In this document: positions 1-8,143 of the stretch, in pieces
How the letters are laid out: every line of letters starts with the position of its first letter
Position numbering within the stretch: the stretch's first letter is position 1
Assembly (NCBI RefSeq): GCF_010093225.1
Contig: NZ_PDWM01000002.1
Location: forward strand, 62,001 to 126,000
DNA from: Pseudoxanthomonas koreensis
Lineage (GTDB): Bacteria; Pseudomonadota; Gammaproteobacteria; Xanthomonadales; Xanthomonadaceae
Direction of reading: 5' to 3'
Length of the DNA stretch: 64,000 nucleotides
The notes under the pieces: model-generated
Told to the model about the DNA's origin: nothing
Databases searched by the model: none
The model's input: only the letters and a program-made list of their open reading frames with translations
Position numbers and translations under genes: made by a program

Positions 1-683
1 TCATGGTCCGCACCGCGCACCGGCCGCTGGCCACCGGCGCGCTGCGCCCGGTGCAGGTGCTGGCGTTCGCGCTGGTGCTGGGCGTGGCGTCGATGCTGGT
101 GCTGGTGCTGCTGGTGAACACGGTCACCGCGGTGCTGACCTTCGCTTCGCTGATCGGCTACGCGGTGGTCTACACCGGCTGGCTCAAGCGCGCCACGCCG
201 CAGAACATCGTGATCGGCGGCATCGCCGGCGCGGCGCCGCCGCTGCTGGGCTGGGCCGCGGTCACCAACATGGACGGGGCGTGGGACTGGCAGTACGCGC
301 TGCTGCTGGTACTGATCATCTTCGTGTGGACGCCGCCGCATTTCTGGGCGCTGGCGATCTTCCGGCGGGAGGACTATGCGCGGGCGTTGATCCCGATGCT
401 GCCGGTGACCCACGGGGTGACCTACACGCGCTGGCAGATCCTGTTCTACACGGTGCTGTTGTTGCAGGTGAGCATCCTGCCGGTGGTGTTCGGGATGAGC
501 GGGTTCTTCTACCTGGGCGGGGCTCTGGTGCTGGGCAGTGTGTTCCTGTGGTACGCGTGGAGGCTGCTGGATCCGCCGGACGAGTTCTTCGCGATGCGGG
601 TGTTCAATTACTCGATCGTGTACCTGATGGCGTTGTTCGCGTTCCTGCTGGTGGATCACTGGTTGCCGCTGGTGCTTTCCTGA
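1..683 (+). CDS. cyoE: Protoheme IX farnesyltransferase (heme O synthase), 3' part
   Basis: The last 227 or so codons of a UbiA-superfamily prenyltransferase that converts heme b to heme O for terminal oxidases in the inner membrane. The frame is open from the window edge, so the true start lies upstream; the Met at base 3 is internal, in the conserved M-x-RT-x-x-RPL segment. The N-terminal Asp-rich motif is therefore missing. Visible family marks are the [21 protein letters not shown] stretch, the [10 protein letters not shown] segment and about six hydrophobic helices. It ends TGA. It converges on the terC-family gene, with a structured repeat between them. Identification is firm; only the N-terminus is unseen. 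Confidence 0.93.
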   Translation, partial: MVRTAHRPLATGALRPVQVLAFALVLGVASMLVLVLLVNTVTAVLTFASLIGYAVVYTGWLKRATPQNIVIGGIAGAAPPLLGWAAVTNMDGAWDWQYALLLVLIIFVWTPPHFWALAIFRREDYARALIPMLPVTHGVTYTRWQILFYTVLLLQVSILPVVFGMSGFFYLGGALVLGSVFLWYAWRLLDPPDEFFAMRVFNYSIVYLMALFAFLLVDHWLPLVLS

Positions 684-740
684 GCAACGGATAAGGCAAG
701 GGCAAGGCAAGGCGCTCGCTTCGGAGGGAGTCCGCCGTCA

Positions 741-830
741 CAGGGGGATATGGCCCACCCTTCGGTACGACGTCCTGTCTTTACTCAGGGCCGTGGCACA
801 TCCATGTGCCACTTGGTCCATATCCCCCTG
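741..830. repeat. ~90-bp palindromic element, copy 1
   Basis: The outer arms CAGGGGGATATGG (741-753) and CCATATCCCCCTG (818-830) are perfect inverted repeats. Inside lies a second perfect palindrome, GTGGCACAT-CC-ATGTGCCAC (793-812). A near-identical interior recurs in reverse orientation at 44333-44424, where the outer arms differ but still pair. Both copies lie between convergent genes. Likely a REP/MITE-like or bidirectional 3'-end element. Confidence 0.8.
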
Positions 831-905
831 CGACGACGGCCTTCGGGAGCTTTGGGGTTTGTGCCTTCGGTTGGTCAATGAACCGCGCCCCGCTTTAAGA
901 GCGTC

Positions 906-936
906 GGCACGGAGCGGTGCTCGACCGCTCCGTGCC
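906..936 (-). terminator. Strong hairpin after the terC-family gene
   Basis: A perfect 12-bp stem (GGCACGGAGCGG with CCGCTCCGTGCC, 7-nt loop) begins 8 nt beyond the stop codon of the minus-strand terC-family gene. No long U-tract follows, so it is an intrinsic-terminator or 3'-stabiliser candidate. Confidence 0.55.
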
Positions 937-943
937 AACCAGG

Positions 944-1678
944 TCAGCCGGCGGGTTTTCTGGCGGCTTTCAGTTCGCGCCTGCGGATCCACAGGTTGAT
1001 CATTTCGACGAAGACCGAGAAGGCCATCGCGGCGTAGATGTAGCCCTTGGAGATGTGCTGGCCGAAGCCGTCGGCGATCAGGACCAGGCCGATCATCAGC
1101 AGGAAGCTCAGCGCCAGCACCTTCACCGTCGGGTGCTCTTCGACGAAGCGGCCGATCGGGCCGGCGAAGGCGAGCATGAAGGCGATCGAGACCAGGATGG
1201 CGGTGACCATCACCCAGCGTTCGTCGACCATGCCGACGGCGGTGATGATCGAGTCGAGCGAGAACACGATGTCCAGGACCATGATCTGGGCGATCACGCC
1301 GGCGAAGGAGGTGGCCGCGCGCTTGAGGCTGGGTTCGCCGCCGGCGCCCTCGATCTTCTGGTGGATCTCGTGGGTGGCCTTGGCGATCAGGAACAGGCCG
1401 CCGCCGATCAGGATCAGGTCGCGCCAGGAGAACGCGCGGCCGAACAGTTCGAACAGCGGGTAGGTCAGGCGGGTGATCCAGACGATGGCGAACAGCAGGG
1501 CCAGGCGGGTGACCGCGGCGCCGAGGATGCCGAGGCGGCGGGCACGGTCGCGCTGTTCGGGCGGCAGGCGTCCGGCCAGGATGGTGATGAAGATGATGTT
1601 GTCGATGCCCAGCACCAGTTCCAGTGCGGTCAGCGTGGCCAGGGCCATCAGGATTTCGACGGTGAACAGGGATTCCAT
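944..1678 (-). CDS. TerC-family integral membrane protein (Alx-like, probable Mn2+ exporter)
   Basis: 244-residue polytopic membrane protein of the TerC/Alx family, with seven or so hydrophobic segments. Family marks are the ELVLGIDNIIFI motif near residue 20 and VLDIVFSLDSIITAVG in mid-protein, whose acidic residues are thought to bind metal. Members controlled by a yybP-ykoY riboswitch are generally Mn2+ exporters, and a good match to that riboswitch lies upstream (about 1785-1925). The start ATG at 1678 follows a weak purine-rich site. The riboswitch makes metal efflux more likely than tellurite resistance. It lies downstream of dnaG, separated by 334 bp, and is probably its own transcription unit. 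Confidence 0.9.
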   Translation of the reverse strand: MESLFTVEILMALATLTALELVLGIDNIIFITILAGRLPPEQRDRARRLGILGAAVTRLALLFAIVWITRLTYPLFELFGRAFSWRDLILIGGGLFLIAKATHEIHQKIEGAGGEPSLKRAATSFAGVIAQIMVLDIVFSLDSIITAVGMVDERWVMVTAILVSIAFMLAFAGPIGRFVEEHPTVKVLALSFLLMIGLVLIADGFGQHISKGYIYAAMAFSVFVEMINLWIRRRELKAARKPAG

Positions 1679-1784
1679 GGAGGTCTCGTCGGGGAGGCGG
1701 CGCGACGATGCTGCCCGCGGGCGGGTTCAGGCGGAGTCGAGGCGCGGGGGGTGTGGATGAGGGGGACCACGGCGCGAGCACGTC

Positions 1785-1925
1785 GTGGGGACGCACCTTC
1801 GCCGCGGGGCGGCGAAGGTCTTGTCCACGGGCCGCCGCGCGATGCGACGGGGTCCGCTGCTGTACCGGGGCGCAAGGCCCGTCATGACGGCGACAGCATG
1901 GAGGACTACTCCCCTTCGGCGGGAA
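1785..1925 (-). promoter_or_regulatory. yybP-ykoY (Mn2+-sensing) riboswitch
   Basis: Read on the minus strand, the leader of the terC-family gene opens with GGGGAGTAG (about 1914-1906) and continues through a GC-rich arm. It then shows GGACAAGACCTTCGCC, a loop, and GGCGAAGGT (about 1824-1793). GGGGAGUAG near the 5' end and CAAGACCUUCGCC with its complementary arm are the signature of the yybP-ykoY class. The aptamer ends roughly 110 nt before the ATG, leaving room for an expression platform. A covariance-model search would confirm it. Confidence 0.85.
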
Positions 1926-1952
1926 TCCTAGCACGGGCGCACCCGGCTCCAC

Positions 1953-2017
1953 GCGGAGCGGGGCTTGCCCCGATGCTTTTGATCACGGGGAAGCGGCGGG
2001 TCGAGCCCCGTTCTACC
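1953..2017. repeat. GTAG-type inverted repeat overlapping the dnaG stop
   Basis: Two related arms face each other: GCGGAGCGGGGCTTGCCCCG near 1953-1972, and, on the minus strand, GTAGAACGGGGCTCGACCC from 2016. The TAG of the second arm is the dnaG stop codon. The core AGCGGGGCTTGCCCCG recurs at 28300-28315 after the TauE gene. Together with the riboswitch this fills the 334-bp gap between dnaG and the terC-family gene. Confidence 0.65.
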
Positions 2018-3734
2018 CGCGGCCGGCCAGGGCCTGCAGCAGCATCCGCAGTTCGTACTTGTCGGTTTCGTCCAGGCCTTGCGCGCGCTGTTTCTGCTGC
2101 AGTTCGTCGATGCGCTGCTGCAGGGTCTGCCGTTCAAGTTGCGTGGCGGCGTCCTGCAGCTCGTGCGCCCAGCTCGCGTCCTCGCCCGGAAGTACCTGCG
2201 TGGCGAGCTTGTGCAGCGCGTCGGCCTGTTCGTGCTCGGCGAAGTGCTCGAGCAATGCGCCGGTGCTGATCTCCGGGCGCTGGTTCACCACTTCGAGGAT
2301 CTGCAGCAGCAGTGCCACGCCGGGCTGGCGCAAATCGGCGAAGCGATACGGCTGTTCCAGTTGCAGGCCCAGTGCCGGCTGTTGCAGCAACAGCGCGATC
2401 GCGCTGCGCACCAGGCTGCGCTTCTGCGCGGTGGCCGTGCCGCGCGACGGCGGGCGTGGCGGCTCGGCGGCGGCACGCGCGGTGTCCACGCCGGTCTGCC
2501 GCTGCAGTTCCTGGCGCATCAGGTCGGCGAAGGCGCCGTCGGGCAGCTGCGCCAGCAGCGGACGCGCGCGTTCAGCCAGCCGGGCGCGGCCGTCGAGCGT
2601 GCCGCGGTTGGTGTCGCGGCCGATCTCGTCGAAGAAGAATTGCGACAGCGGCGTGGCCTGGGCCAGGCGTGCGTCGAAACCGGCCGCGCCTTCCTTGCGC
2701 ACGATCGTGTCCGGGTCCTCGCCCTCGGGCAGGAACAGGAAGAAGGCCTGGCGGCCGTCCTTCATCCGCGGCAGCACCGACTCGACCGCGCGCCAGCCGG
2801 CGCGGCGGCCGGCGGCATCGCCGTCGAAGCAGAAGTACACGTCCGGCGCGTTGCGGAACAGCAGTTCGGCGTGGTCGGCGGTGGTGGCGGTGCCCAGCGT
2901 GGCCACTGCCTGGGTGACGCCGTGCTGGAACAGCGCGACCACGTCCATGTAGCCCTCGACCACGATCAGCCGTTCCAGCTTCTGGTTGGCCTGGCGCGCC
3001 TGCCACAGGCCGTACAGTTCGCGGCCCTTGTGGAACAGCGCGGTCTCGGGCGAGTTGAGGTACTTGGGGCTCGCATCCTTGTCGAGCACGCGGCCGCCGA
3101 AGGCGATCACCCGCCCGCGCCGGTCGTGGATCGGGAACATCACCCGGTCGCGGAACTTGTCGTAGACATGGCCGCGTTCGTTCTTGGAGAGCATGCCCGT
3201 GCGCTCGAGCAGCTTGAGCCGGCGTTCGTCGCTGCCCAGCGCGTCCTTGAGCGTGGAATAGCCGTCGGCGGCGTAGCCGATGCCGAAGCGCTCGCGGTTC
3301 TCCGCATCGACGCCGCGACCGTCGAGGTAGTCGCGCGCGCGCGGACTGTCCGCGAGCTGGCGCTGGAACAGTTTCGCCGCTGCGTCCAGCGCGGCGTACT
3401 GGTCGCGCAGGTCGCTGTCCTGGTTGTTCTGGCGGGTTTCCCTGGGCACCTCGATGCCGGCGCGGCGGGCCAGTTCCTCGACCGCATCGAGGAATTCGAG
3501 GCGGTCGTAGTTCATCAGGAAGCTGATCGCGGTGCCGTGCGCGCCGCAGCCGAAGCAGTGGTAGAACTGCTTGGTCGGGGAGACATAGAACGAGGGCGTG
3601 CGCTCGTCGTGGAACGGACACGGCGCGCTGTACTCGCGGCCCTTGCGCTTGAGCGGCACGCGCGAGCCGACGATCTCGACGATGTCGGAGCGCGCGAGCA
3701 GGTCGTCGATGAACGCGTCGGAAAGCCGGGCCAT
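2013..3734 (-). CDS. dnaG: DNA primase
   Basis: 573-residue primase that makes RNA primers at the replication fork with DnaB helicase. The N-terminal CHC2 zinc finger is visible (CPFHDERTPSFYVSP...YHCFGCGAHG, about residues 38-65). The central TOPRIM fold carries VVEGYMDVVALFQ and FCFDGDAAGRRAGW, the acidic metal-binding residues. The C-terminal 150 residues form the DnaB-binding helical region. Length is normal. It ends the rpsU-yqeY-GNAT-dnaG run. The stop is TAG inside a dispersed repeat, giving an Arg-Gly tail. rpoD, the usual next gene in the macromolecular-synthesis operon, is absent here. Confidence 0.97.
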   Translation of the reverse strand: MARLSDAFIDDLLARSDIVEIVGSRVPLKRKGREYSAPCPFHDERTPSFYVSPTKQFYHCFGCGAHGTAISFLMNYDRLEFLDAVEELARRAGIEVPRETRQNNQDSDLRDQYAALDAAAKLFQRQLADSPRARDYLDGRGVDAENRERFGIGYAADGYSTLKDALGSDERRLKLLERTGMLSKNERGHVYDKFRDRVMFPIHDRRGRVIAFGGRVLDKDASPKYLNSPETALFHKGRELYGLWQARQANQKLERLIVVEGYMDVVALFQHGVTQAVATLGTATTADHAELLFRNAPDVYFCFDGDAAGRRAGWRAVESVLPRMKDGRQAFFLFLPEGEDPDTIVRKEGAAGFDARLAQATPLSQFFFDEIGRDTNRGTLDGRARLAERARPLLAQLPDGAFADLMRQELQRQTGVDTARAAAEPPRPPSRGTATAQKRSLVRSAIALLLQQPALGLQLEQPYRFADLRQPGVALLLQILEVVNQRPEISTGALLEHFAEHEQADALHKLATQVLPGEDASWAHELQDAATQLERQTLQQRIDELQQKQRAQGLDETDKYELRMLLQALAGRG

Positions 3735-3788
3735 CGCAATAGGATGCCATGGGGCGCCGCGGGCGGCCCCACCGCCCGCGGCCGTCGC

Positions 3789-4298
3789 TCAGTCCCCGCT
3801 CGCGGCCAGCGCGTGCAGGGCTTCGCCGCTGACCCGCTGCACGGTCCATCCGTCCATCGGCTTCGCGCCGAGGCTGCGGTAGAAGTCGATCGCCGGCGTG
3901 TTCCAGTCCAGCACCGACCATTCGAAGCGGCCGTAGCCGCGTTCCAGCGCCAGCCGTGCCAGGTGGACCATCAGCCTCTTGCCGGCGCCGCGGCCGCGGA
4001 AGGCAGGGCGCACGAACAGGTCTTCCAGGTACAGGCCGGGCTTGCCGAGGAAGGTCGAGAACGAGACGAAGAACAGGGCGAAGCCGGCCGGCGTGCCATC
4101 GCATTCGGCGATGACCACTTCGGCGGCCGGGCGCGGTCCGAACAGCGCGGCGTGCATGTCGTCGGCCGTGGCCACGGCCTCGTGCGGCAGGCGCTCGTAG
4201 TCGGCCAGTTCGGCGACCAGCGCCAGGACCAGCGGGATGTCGTCCGGCGTGGCCGCGCGCAGCCGGATGCCGGGCGGGGTGGGCACCGGTGTGTCCAC
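3789..4298 (-). CDS. GNAT-family N-acetyltransferase (diamine/thialysine acetyltransferase-like)
   Basis: 169-residue single-domain GNAT protein. The acetyl-CoA loop is seen as VRPAFRGRGAGKRLM, after the GLYLEDLFV strand typical of spermidine/spermine and thialysine N-acetyltransferases. WSVLDWNTPAIDFYRSLGA is the matching C-terminal motif. This subgroup acetylates small amines, but the substrate cannot be read from sequence. The start is GTG at 4298, 9 nt after the yqeY stop. It ends 54 nt before dnaG, so it sits inside the rpsU-dnaG operon and is presumably co-transcribed. Confidence 0.85.
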   Translation of the reverse strand: MDTPVPTPPGIRLRAATPDDIPLVLALVAELADYERLPHEAVATADDMHAALFGPRPAAEVVIAECDGTPAGFALFFVSFSTFLGKPGLYLEDLFVRPAFRGRGAGKRLMVHLARLALERGYGRFEWSVLDWNTPAIDFYRSLGAKPMDGWTVQRVSGEALHALAASGD

Positions 4299-4307
4299 GG
4301 GCGTGCC

Positions 4308-4754
4308 TCAGCCTGCCAGGCGCTTCTTCACCAGCGCCGAGACCTGGCCCATGTCTGCCTGGCCGGCCAGCTGCGGCTTGAGCACGCCCATCAGCTTGCC
4401 CATGTCGGCCGCGCCACTGGCGTCGGTCTGGGCGATGGCGGCGTCGATCGCGGCCAGGATCGCCGCCTCGTCCAGCTTCGCCGGCAGGTAGCGCTCGATC
4501 ACCACGATCTCGGCGCGCTCGATCGCGGCCAGGTCCTCGCGGCCGGCGCCTTCGTACTGGGTCACCGAGTCCTTGCGCTGCTTGACCATCCGGTCGAGCA
4601 CGGCCAGCACGGCTGCATCGTCCAGCTCGATCCGCTCGTCCACTTCCTTCTGCTTGATCGCGGCGTTGATCAGCCGGATCACGCCCAGGCCGTGCTTGTC
4701 GCCGCCCTTCATGGCGGCCTTCATGTCGTCGGTCAGTCGCTGCTTCAGGCTCAT
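4308..4754 (-). CDS. yqeY: GatB/YqeY domain-containing protein
   Basis: 148-residue YqeY protein, related to the tail domain of the GatB amidotransferase subunit. The exact role is unsettled, though a link to tRNA-dependent amidation has been proposed. It starts MSLKQRLTDDMKAAMK and shows the family pattern LGVIRLINAAIKQKEVDERIELDD and MGKLMGVLKPQLAGQADM. The ATG at 4754 is preferred to an upstream Met because AGGA lies 8 nt before it. It lies between rpsU and a GNAT gene, as is common for yqeY next to rpsU and dnaG. Confidence 0.93.
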   Translation of the reverse strand: MSLKQRLTDDMKAAMKGGDKHGLGVIRLINAAIKQKEVDERIELDDAAVLAVLDRMVKQRKDSVTQYEGAGREDLAAIERAEIVVIERYLPAKLDEAAILAAIDAAIAQTDASGAADMGKLMGVLKPQLAGQADMGQVSALVKKRLAG

Positions 4755-4800
4755 GGGGAGCATCCTGTGGTCGGTTCGGTCGGGGATCGGCGGAAACACA

Positions 4801-4834
4801 AAAAGCCGGTCACGCATGGGCGTGCCGGCTTTTC
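4801..4834 (-). terminator. Intrinsic terminator/attenuator after rpsU
   Basis: The stem AAAGCCGG...CCGGCTTT has an inner CACGC/GCGTG extension and is followed on the minus strand by TTTTTGTGTTT. It lies between rpsU and yqeY and probably attenuates read-through from the abundant rpsU message into yqeY-dnaG. Confidence 0.8.
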
Positions 4835-4889
4835 GGTTGCCTCGTCGGCGGGACGGCCCCTGCGGGCGTCCCGGCCACAAACGCCTGCC

Positions 4890-5105
4890 TCAGTAGAGGC
4901 GCTGGCGCTTGGTGACGTCGCGCGACATCCGGCGCATCTGGCGCTTCACCGCCGCGGCGGCCTTGCGCTTGCGCTCCTGGGTCGGCTTTTCGTAGAACTC
5001 GCGCTTGCGGGTTTCGGCCAGGACGCCGGCCTTCTCGCAGGTGCGCTTGAAACGGCGCAGCGCGAACTCGAAGGGCTCGTTCTCGCGGACTTTGACGCTG
5101 GGCAT
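4890..5105 (-). CDS. rpsU: 30S ribosomal protein S21
   Basis: 71-residue basic protein, [27 protein letters not shown] and onward, with the Arg/Lys-rich tail of bacterial S21. S21 helps 30S subunits initiate on mRNA by contacting the anti-Shine-Dalgarno region. Its ATG at 5105 follows CCGGAGATTCC, a clear ribosome-binding site. It is first in the rpsU-yqeY-GNAT-dnaG unit and divergent from tsaD, the classical arrangement. A promoter lies 48 nt upstream and an attenuator downstream. Confidence 0.98.
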   Translation of the reverse strand: MPSVKVRENEPFEFALRRFKRTCEKAGVLAETRKREFYEKPTQERKRKAAAAVKRQMRRMSRDVTKRQRLY

Positions 5106-5152
5106 GGAATCTCCGGGGCACAAATAACCGGGCCGGGCCCGGTGAGCCGCGT

Positions 5153-5182
5153 ATGATAGCGGGGTCCCCGGGGCAGGTGCAA
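5153..5182 (-). promoter_or_regulatory. sigma70-type promoter of rpsU
   Basis: On the minus strand, TTGCAC (5182-5177), an 18-nt spacer and TATCAT (5158-5153) lie 47 nt upstream of the rpsU ATG. Both hexamers are close to consensus in an otherwise very GC-rich gap. Confidence 0.65.
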
Positions 5183-5241
5183 GCCGGAAAACCCCCGGCA
5201 ATCCCCTCCCGCCCCGAATCCCGCCGGTCCCCCTCCTGAAC

Positions 5242-6270
5242 ATGCGCGTCCTCGGCATCGAAACCTCCTGCGACGAGACCGGCGTGGCCGTCTACGACAC
5301 GGCCCTGGGCGGGGCCGAAGGCCTGCGCGCCCACGCGGTGTACAGCCAGATCGCCCTCCATGCCGAGTACGGCGGGGTGGTGCCGGAGCTGGCCAGCCGC
5401 GACCACGTGCGCAAGCTGCTGCCGCTGGTCCGCCAGACCCTGGCCGAGGCCGGGCTGGCCACGACCGACCTGGACGGGGTGGCCTATACCGCCGGCCCCG
5501 GCCTGGTCGGGGCGCTGCTGGTGGGGGCCGGGACCGCCCGCGCACTGGCCTGGGCGCTGGACGTGCCGGCCGTGGGCGTCCACCACATGGAGGGCCACCT
5601 GCTGGCCCCGCTGATGGAGGACGATCCACCGGAACCGCCGTTCGTGGCCCTGCTGGTCTCCGGCGGCCACACCCAGCTGGTGGCGGTGGACGCGATCGGC
5701 AGCTACCGGCTGCTGGGCGAGACTCTGGACGACGCCGCCGGCGAGGCCTTCGACAAGACCGCCAAGCTGATGGGCCTGCCGTACCCGGGTGGCCCGCAGC
5801 TGGCCGCGCTGGCCGAACAGGGCACTCCGGGCGCGTACCGCTTCGCCCGGCCGATGACCGACCGACCGGGGCTGGATTTCAGCTTCAGCGGGCTGAAGAC
5901 CCAGGTGCTGCTGGCCTGGCAGCAGTCCGACCAGCTGCCGCAGACCCGCGCCGACATCGCCCGCGGTTTCGAGGACGCGGTGGTCGACACGCTGGCGATC
6001 AAGTGCCAGCGCGCGCTGGACGCGGCCGGGTGCGACACACTGGTCGTGGCCGGCGGCGTCGGCGCCAACAAGCGCCTGCGTGCCAGGCTGCAGGCGATGT
6101 GCGCGCAGCGCGGCGGCCGGGCCTGCTTCCCGCGCCCGTCGCTGTGCACCGACAACGGCGCGATGATCGCCTTCGCCGGTGCGTTGCGGCTGCAGGCAGG
6201 CCAGCACGACGACGCGCAGGTGAAGGTGACCCCGCGCTGGGACATGGCGGCGCTGCCGGCGCTGGACTGA
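5242..6270 (+). CDS. tsaD: tRNA N6-adenosine threonylcarbamoyltransferase
   Basis: 342-residue TsaD (Gcp/Kae1 family). With TsaB and TsaE it transfers the threonylcarbamoyl group made by TsaC to A37 of ANN-decoding tRNAs. The N-terminal [19 protein letters not shown] is the ASKHA nucleotide-binding start. The metal-binding HHMEGH lies at residues 114-119, and [17 protein letters not shown] and [13 protein letters not shown] follow. Length is standard. It is divergent from rpsU. The partner tsaC is also in this window, at 29973-30536. Confidence 0.98.
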   Translation: MRVLGIETSCDETGVAVYDTALGGAEGLRAHAVYSQIALHAEYGGVVPELASRDHVRKLLPLVRQTLAEAGLATTDLDGVAYTAGPGLVGALLVGAGTARALAWALDVPAVGVHHMEGHLLAPLMEDDPPEPPFVALLVSGGHTQLVAVDAIGSYRLLGETLDDAAGEAFDKTAKLMGLPYPGGPQLAALAEQGTPGAYRFARPMTDRPGLDFSFSGLKTQVLLAWQQSDQLPQTRADIARGFEDAVVDTLAIKCQRALDAAGCDTLVVAGGVGANKRLRARLQAMCAQRGGRACFPRPSLCTDNGAMIAFAGALRLQAGQHDDAQVKVTPRWDMAALPALD

Positions 6271-6359
6271 CACGCGCGCATCCGCGCACACCGCGCATGT
6301 TCCGCCGGCGGCGTGCGACGCCGCGTTACCATGCACGCATGCATTGCGGACACGACGTC

Positions 6360-6725
6360 ATGGACAAGGTATTCATCGAAGGCTTGGAGATCGACGCCCT
6401 CATCGGCATCTACGACTGGGAGCGGCGGATCCGCCAGACCTTGCGCTTCGACCTGGAAATGGGTTTCGACAACCGCGTGCCCGCGGCCAGCGACGACATC
6501 GCCGATACCCTCGACTACAAGGCGGTGAGCAAGCGCCTGATCGAATTCGTCGGCCAATCCGAGTTCGGCCTGGTCGAGACCCTGGCCGAACGTTGCGCGG
6601 CGATCGTGCTGGAGGAGTTCGGCGTGCGCTGGCTGCGGCTGAAGCTGGGCAAGCCCGGAGCAGTGCGCGGTGCGCGCGCGGTGGGCGTGGTGATCGAGCG
6701 GTCCGCGGCCGCGGCGGGAGGCTGA
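6360..6725 (+). CDS. folB: Dihydroneopterin aldolase
   Basis: 121-residue FolB, which cleaves 7,8-dihydroneopterin to 6-hydroxymethyl-dihydropterin and glycolaldehyde in folate synthesis. It begins MDKVFIEGLEIDALIGIYDWERRIRQTLRFDLEM, the family start with the catalytic Glu region. DTLDYKAVSKRLIEF and LVETLAERCA follow. The ATG at 6360 gives the usual length; an in-frame ATG further upstream would add residues not typical of the family. folK, the next folate enzyme, lies 1.6 kb downstream, and a pteridine-reductase-like gene beyond it. Confidence 0.95.
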   Translation: MDKVFIEGLEIDALIGIYDWERRIRQTLRFDLEMGFDNRVPAASDDIADTLDYKAVSKRLIEFVGQSEFGLVETLAERCAAIVLEEFGVRWLRLKLGKPGAVRGARAVGVVIERSAAAAGG

Positions 6726-6729
6726 GCGG

Positions 6730-8031
6730 ATGCTGGGCATCGACCGCGTCGAGGAAGGCGCGATGCGCTGGCTGGAGCAGCTGAGGGCGTCGCTCGAACC
6801 GTATCCCTGGGCCTACACCCTGCTGGTGCTGTCGGCCCTGCTGCTGCTGGCGGCGCTGGCCAACTTCGCCACCCGCAGGATCCTGTTGCGCGGCCTGCGC
6901 CGCATGCTCGGGCTGCTGGCCCGGCACGAGGGCCGCGAGGAGCCGTACCGGCTGAAGGTGGTGCCGCGCCTGGCCAACGTGGTGCCGGCGCTGGTGATCG
7001 CCGCCGGCATCGACTGGGTCCCGGGCATGCCGGAACCGGTGATCACCTTCGTCCACGGCGCCTGCAAGGCCTGGATCGTGCTGACCGTGGCGATGGCGCT
7101 GGCGCACGTGCTGGACGCGCTCAACAGCGTCTACGAGCGCCGCCACGACGCGCGCGACAAGCCGATCAAGGGCTACCTGCAGGTGGCCAAGATCGCCATC
7201 TTCGTGCTCGCCGGCCTGTCGATCGTGGCGACCCTGGCGGGAGTGAGGGTGCTGCACCTGGTCACCGGCCTGGGCGCGGCCACCGCGGTGCTGATGCTGG
7301 TGTTCCAGGACACCATCCTCTCGTTCGTGGCCAGCGTGCAGATCAGCAGCGACGGCCGCGTGCGCGTCGGCGACTGGATCGAGATGCCCAGCGAGAACGC
7401 CGACGGCGACGTGGTCGACATCGCCCTGCACACGGTCACCGTGCAGAACTGGGACAAGACGGTCACCACCATCCCGACCAAGAAGCTGATCAGCGAATCG
7501 TTCCGGAACTGGCGCGGCATGCACGAATCCGGCGGGCGGCGGATCAAGCGCGCGCTGTACCTGGACCAGTCCAGCGTGCGTTTCCTCGACGCCGGCGAGC
7601 GCGCCGCGCTCAAGCGCTTCGTCCTGCTGCGCGAATACCTGGAGGCCAAGGAGCAGGAGCTGGACGAATGGAATGCCGGGCTGGGTGCCGACGGCGCGCT
7701 GCCGGTCAATGCGCGGCGGGTCACCAACCTGGGCACGCTGCGCGCCTACATTGAGCGTTACCTGCGCCACCATCCCGGCATCCACCAGGGCATGAGCCTG
7801 ATGGTGCGGCACCTGCAGCCGGCGGCCAACGGCCTGCCGCTGGAGATCTACTGCTTCAGCAACGACACCCGCTGGGCGGTGTACGAAGGCATCCAGGCGG
7901 ACATCTTCGACCACCTGCTGGCGATCCTGCCCGAGTTCGGCCTGCGCGTGTTCCAGGAGCCGGCCGGCGCCGATTTCCGCGCGCTGCTGGCCGCCGGGGC
8001 GCCACCGGCGGCGGAGCCGCCGGCCGGCTGA
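6730..8031 (+). CDS. MscS-family mechanosensitive channel (YbdG/MscM-like)
   Basis: 433-residue inner-membrane protein. Four or five hydrophobic helices occupy residues 25-200. The MscS pore and beta-domain region then reads VTGLGAATAVLMLVFQDTILSFVASVQISSDGRVRVGDWIEM, followed by the C-terminal cytoplasmic domain with TTIPTKKLISESFRNW. Length and the C-terminal YCFSNDTRWAVYEGIQADIFDHL match the YbdG/MscM subgroup rather than small MscS. It would release solutes on hypo-osmotic shock. It starts 5 nt after folB with GGAGG at the folB end as binding site, so it is probably translated from the folB message. Confidence 0.9.
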   Translation: MLGIDRVEEGAMRWLEQLRASLEPYPWAYTLLVLSALLLLAALANFATRRILLRGLRRMLGLLARHEGREEPYRLKVVPRLANVVPALVIAAGIDWVPGMPEPVITFVHGACKAWIVLTVAMALAHVLDALNSVYERRHDARDKPIKGYLQVAKIAIFVLAGLSIVATLAGVRVLHLVTGLGAATAVLMLVFQDTILSFVASVQISSDGRVRVGDWIEMPSENADGDVVDIALHTVTVQNWDKTVTTIPTKKLISESFRNWRGMHESGGRRIKRALYLDQSSVRFLDAGERAALKRFVLLREYLEAKEQELDEWNAGLGADGALPVNARRVTNLGTLRAYIERYLRHHPGIHQGMSLMVRHLQPAANGLPLEIYCFSNDTRWAVYEGIQADIFDHLLAILPEFGLRVFQEPAGADFRALLAAGAPPAAEPPAG

Positions 8032-8143
8032 GGCCTTGCCACGGCGCTGCCGTTCACGCGCCGCGCATGCCCATGGCGGAGACGGAACCATGGGCATGTG
8101 CGGCCGCGTGTAGAATCCGCCGCACTGCAACGGCGTACCCGCC

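Noticed and set aside
2079-5156. Plus-strand open frame of over 1000 codons opposite dnaG, GNAT, yqeY and rpsU
   Set aside because: It is an antisense shadow of four well-supported minus-strand genes; high GC removes stop codons from the opposite frames. Its product is low-complexity and resembles no family.
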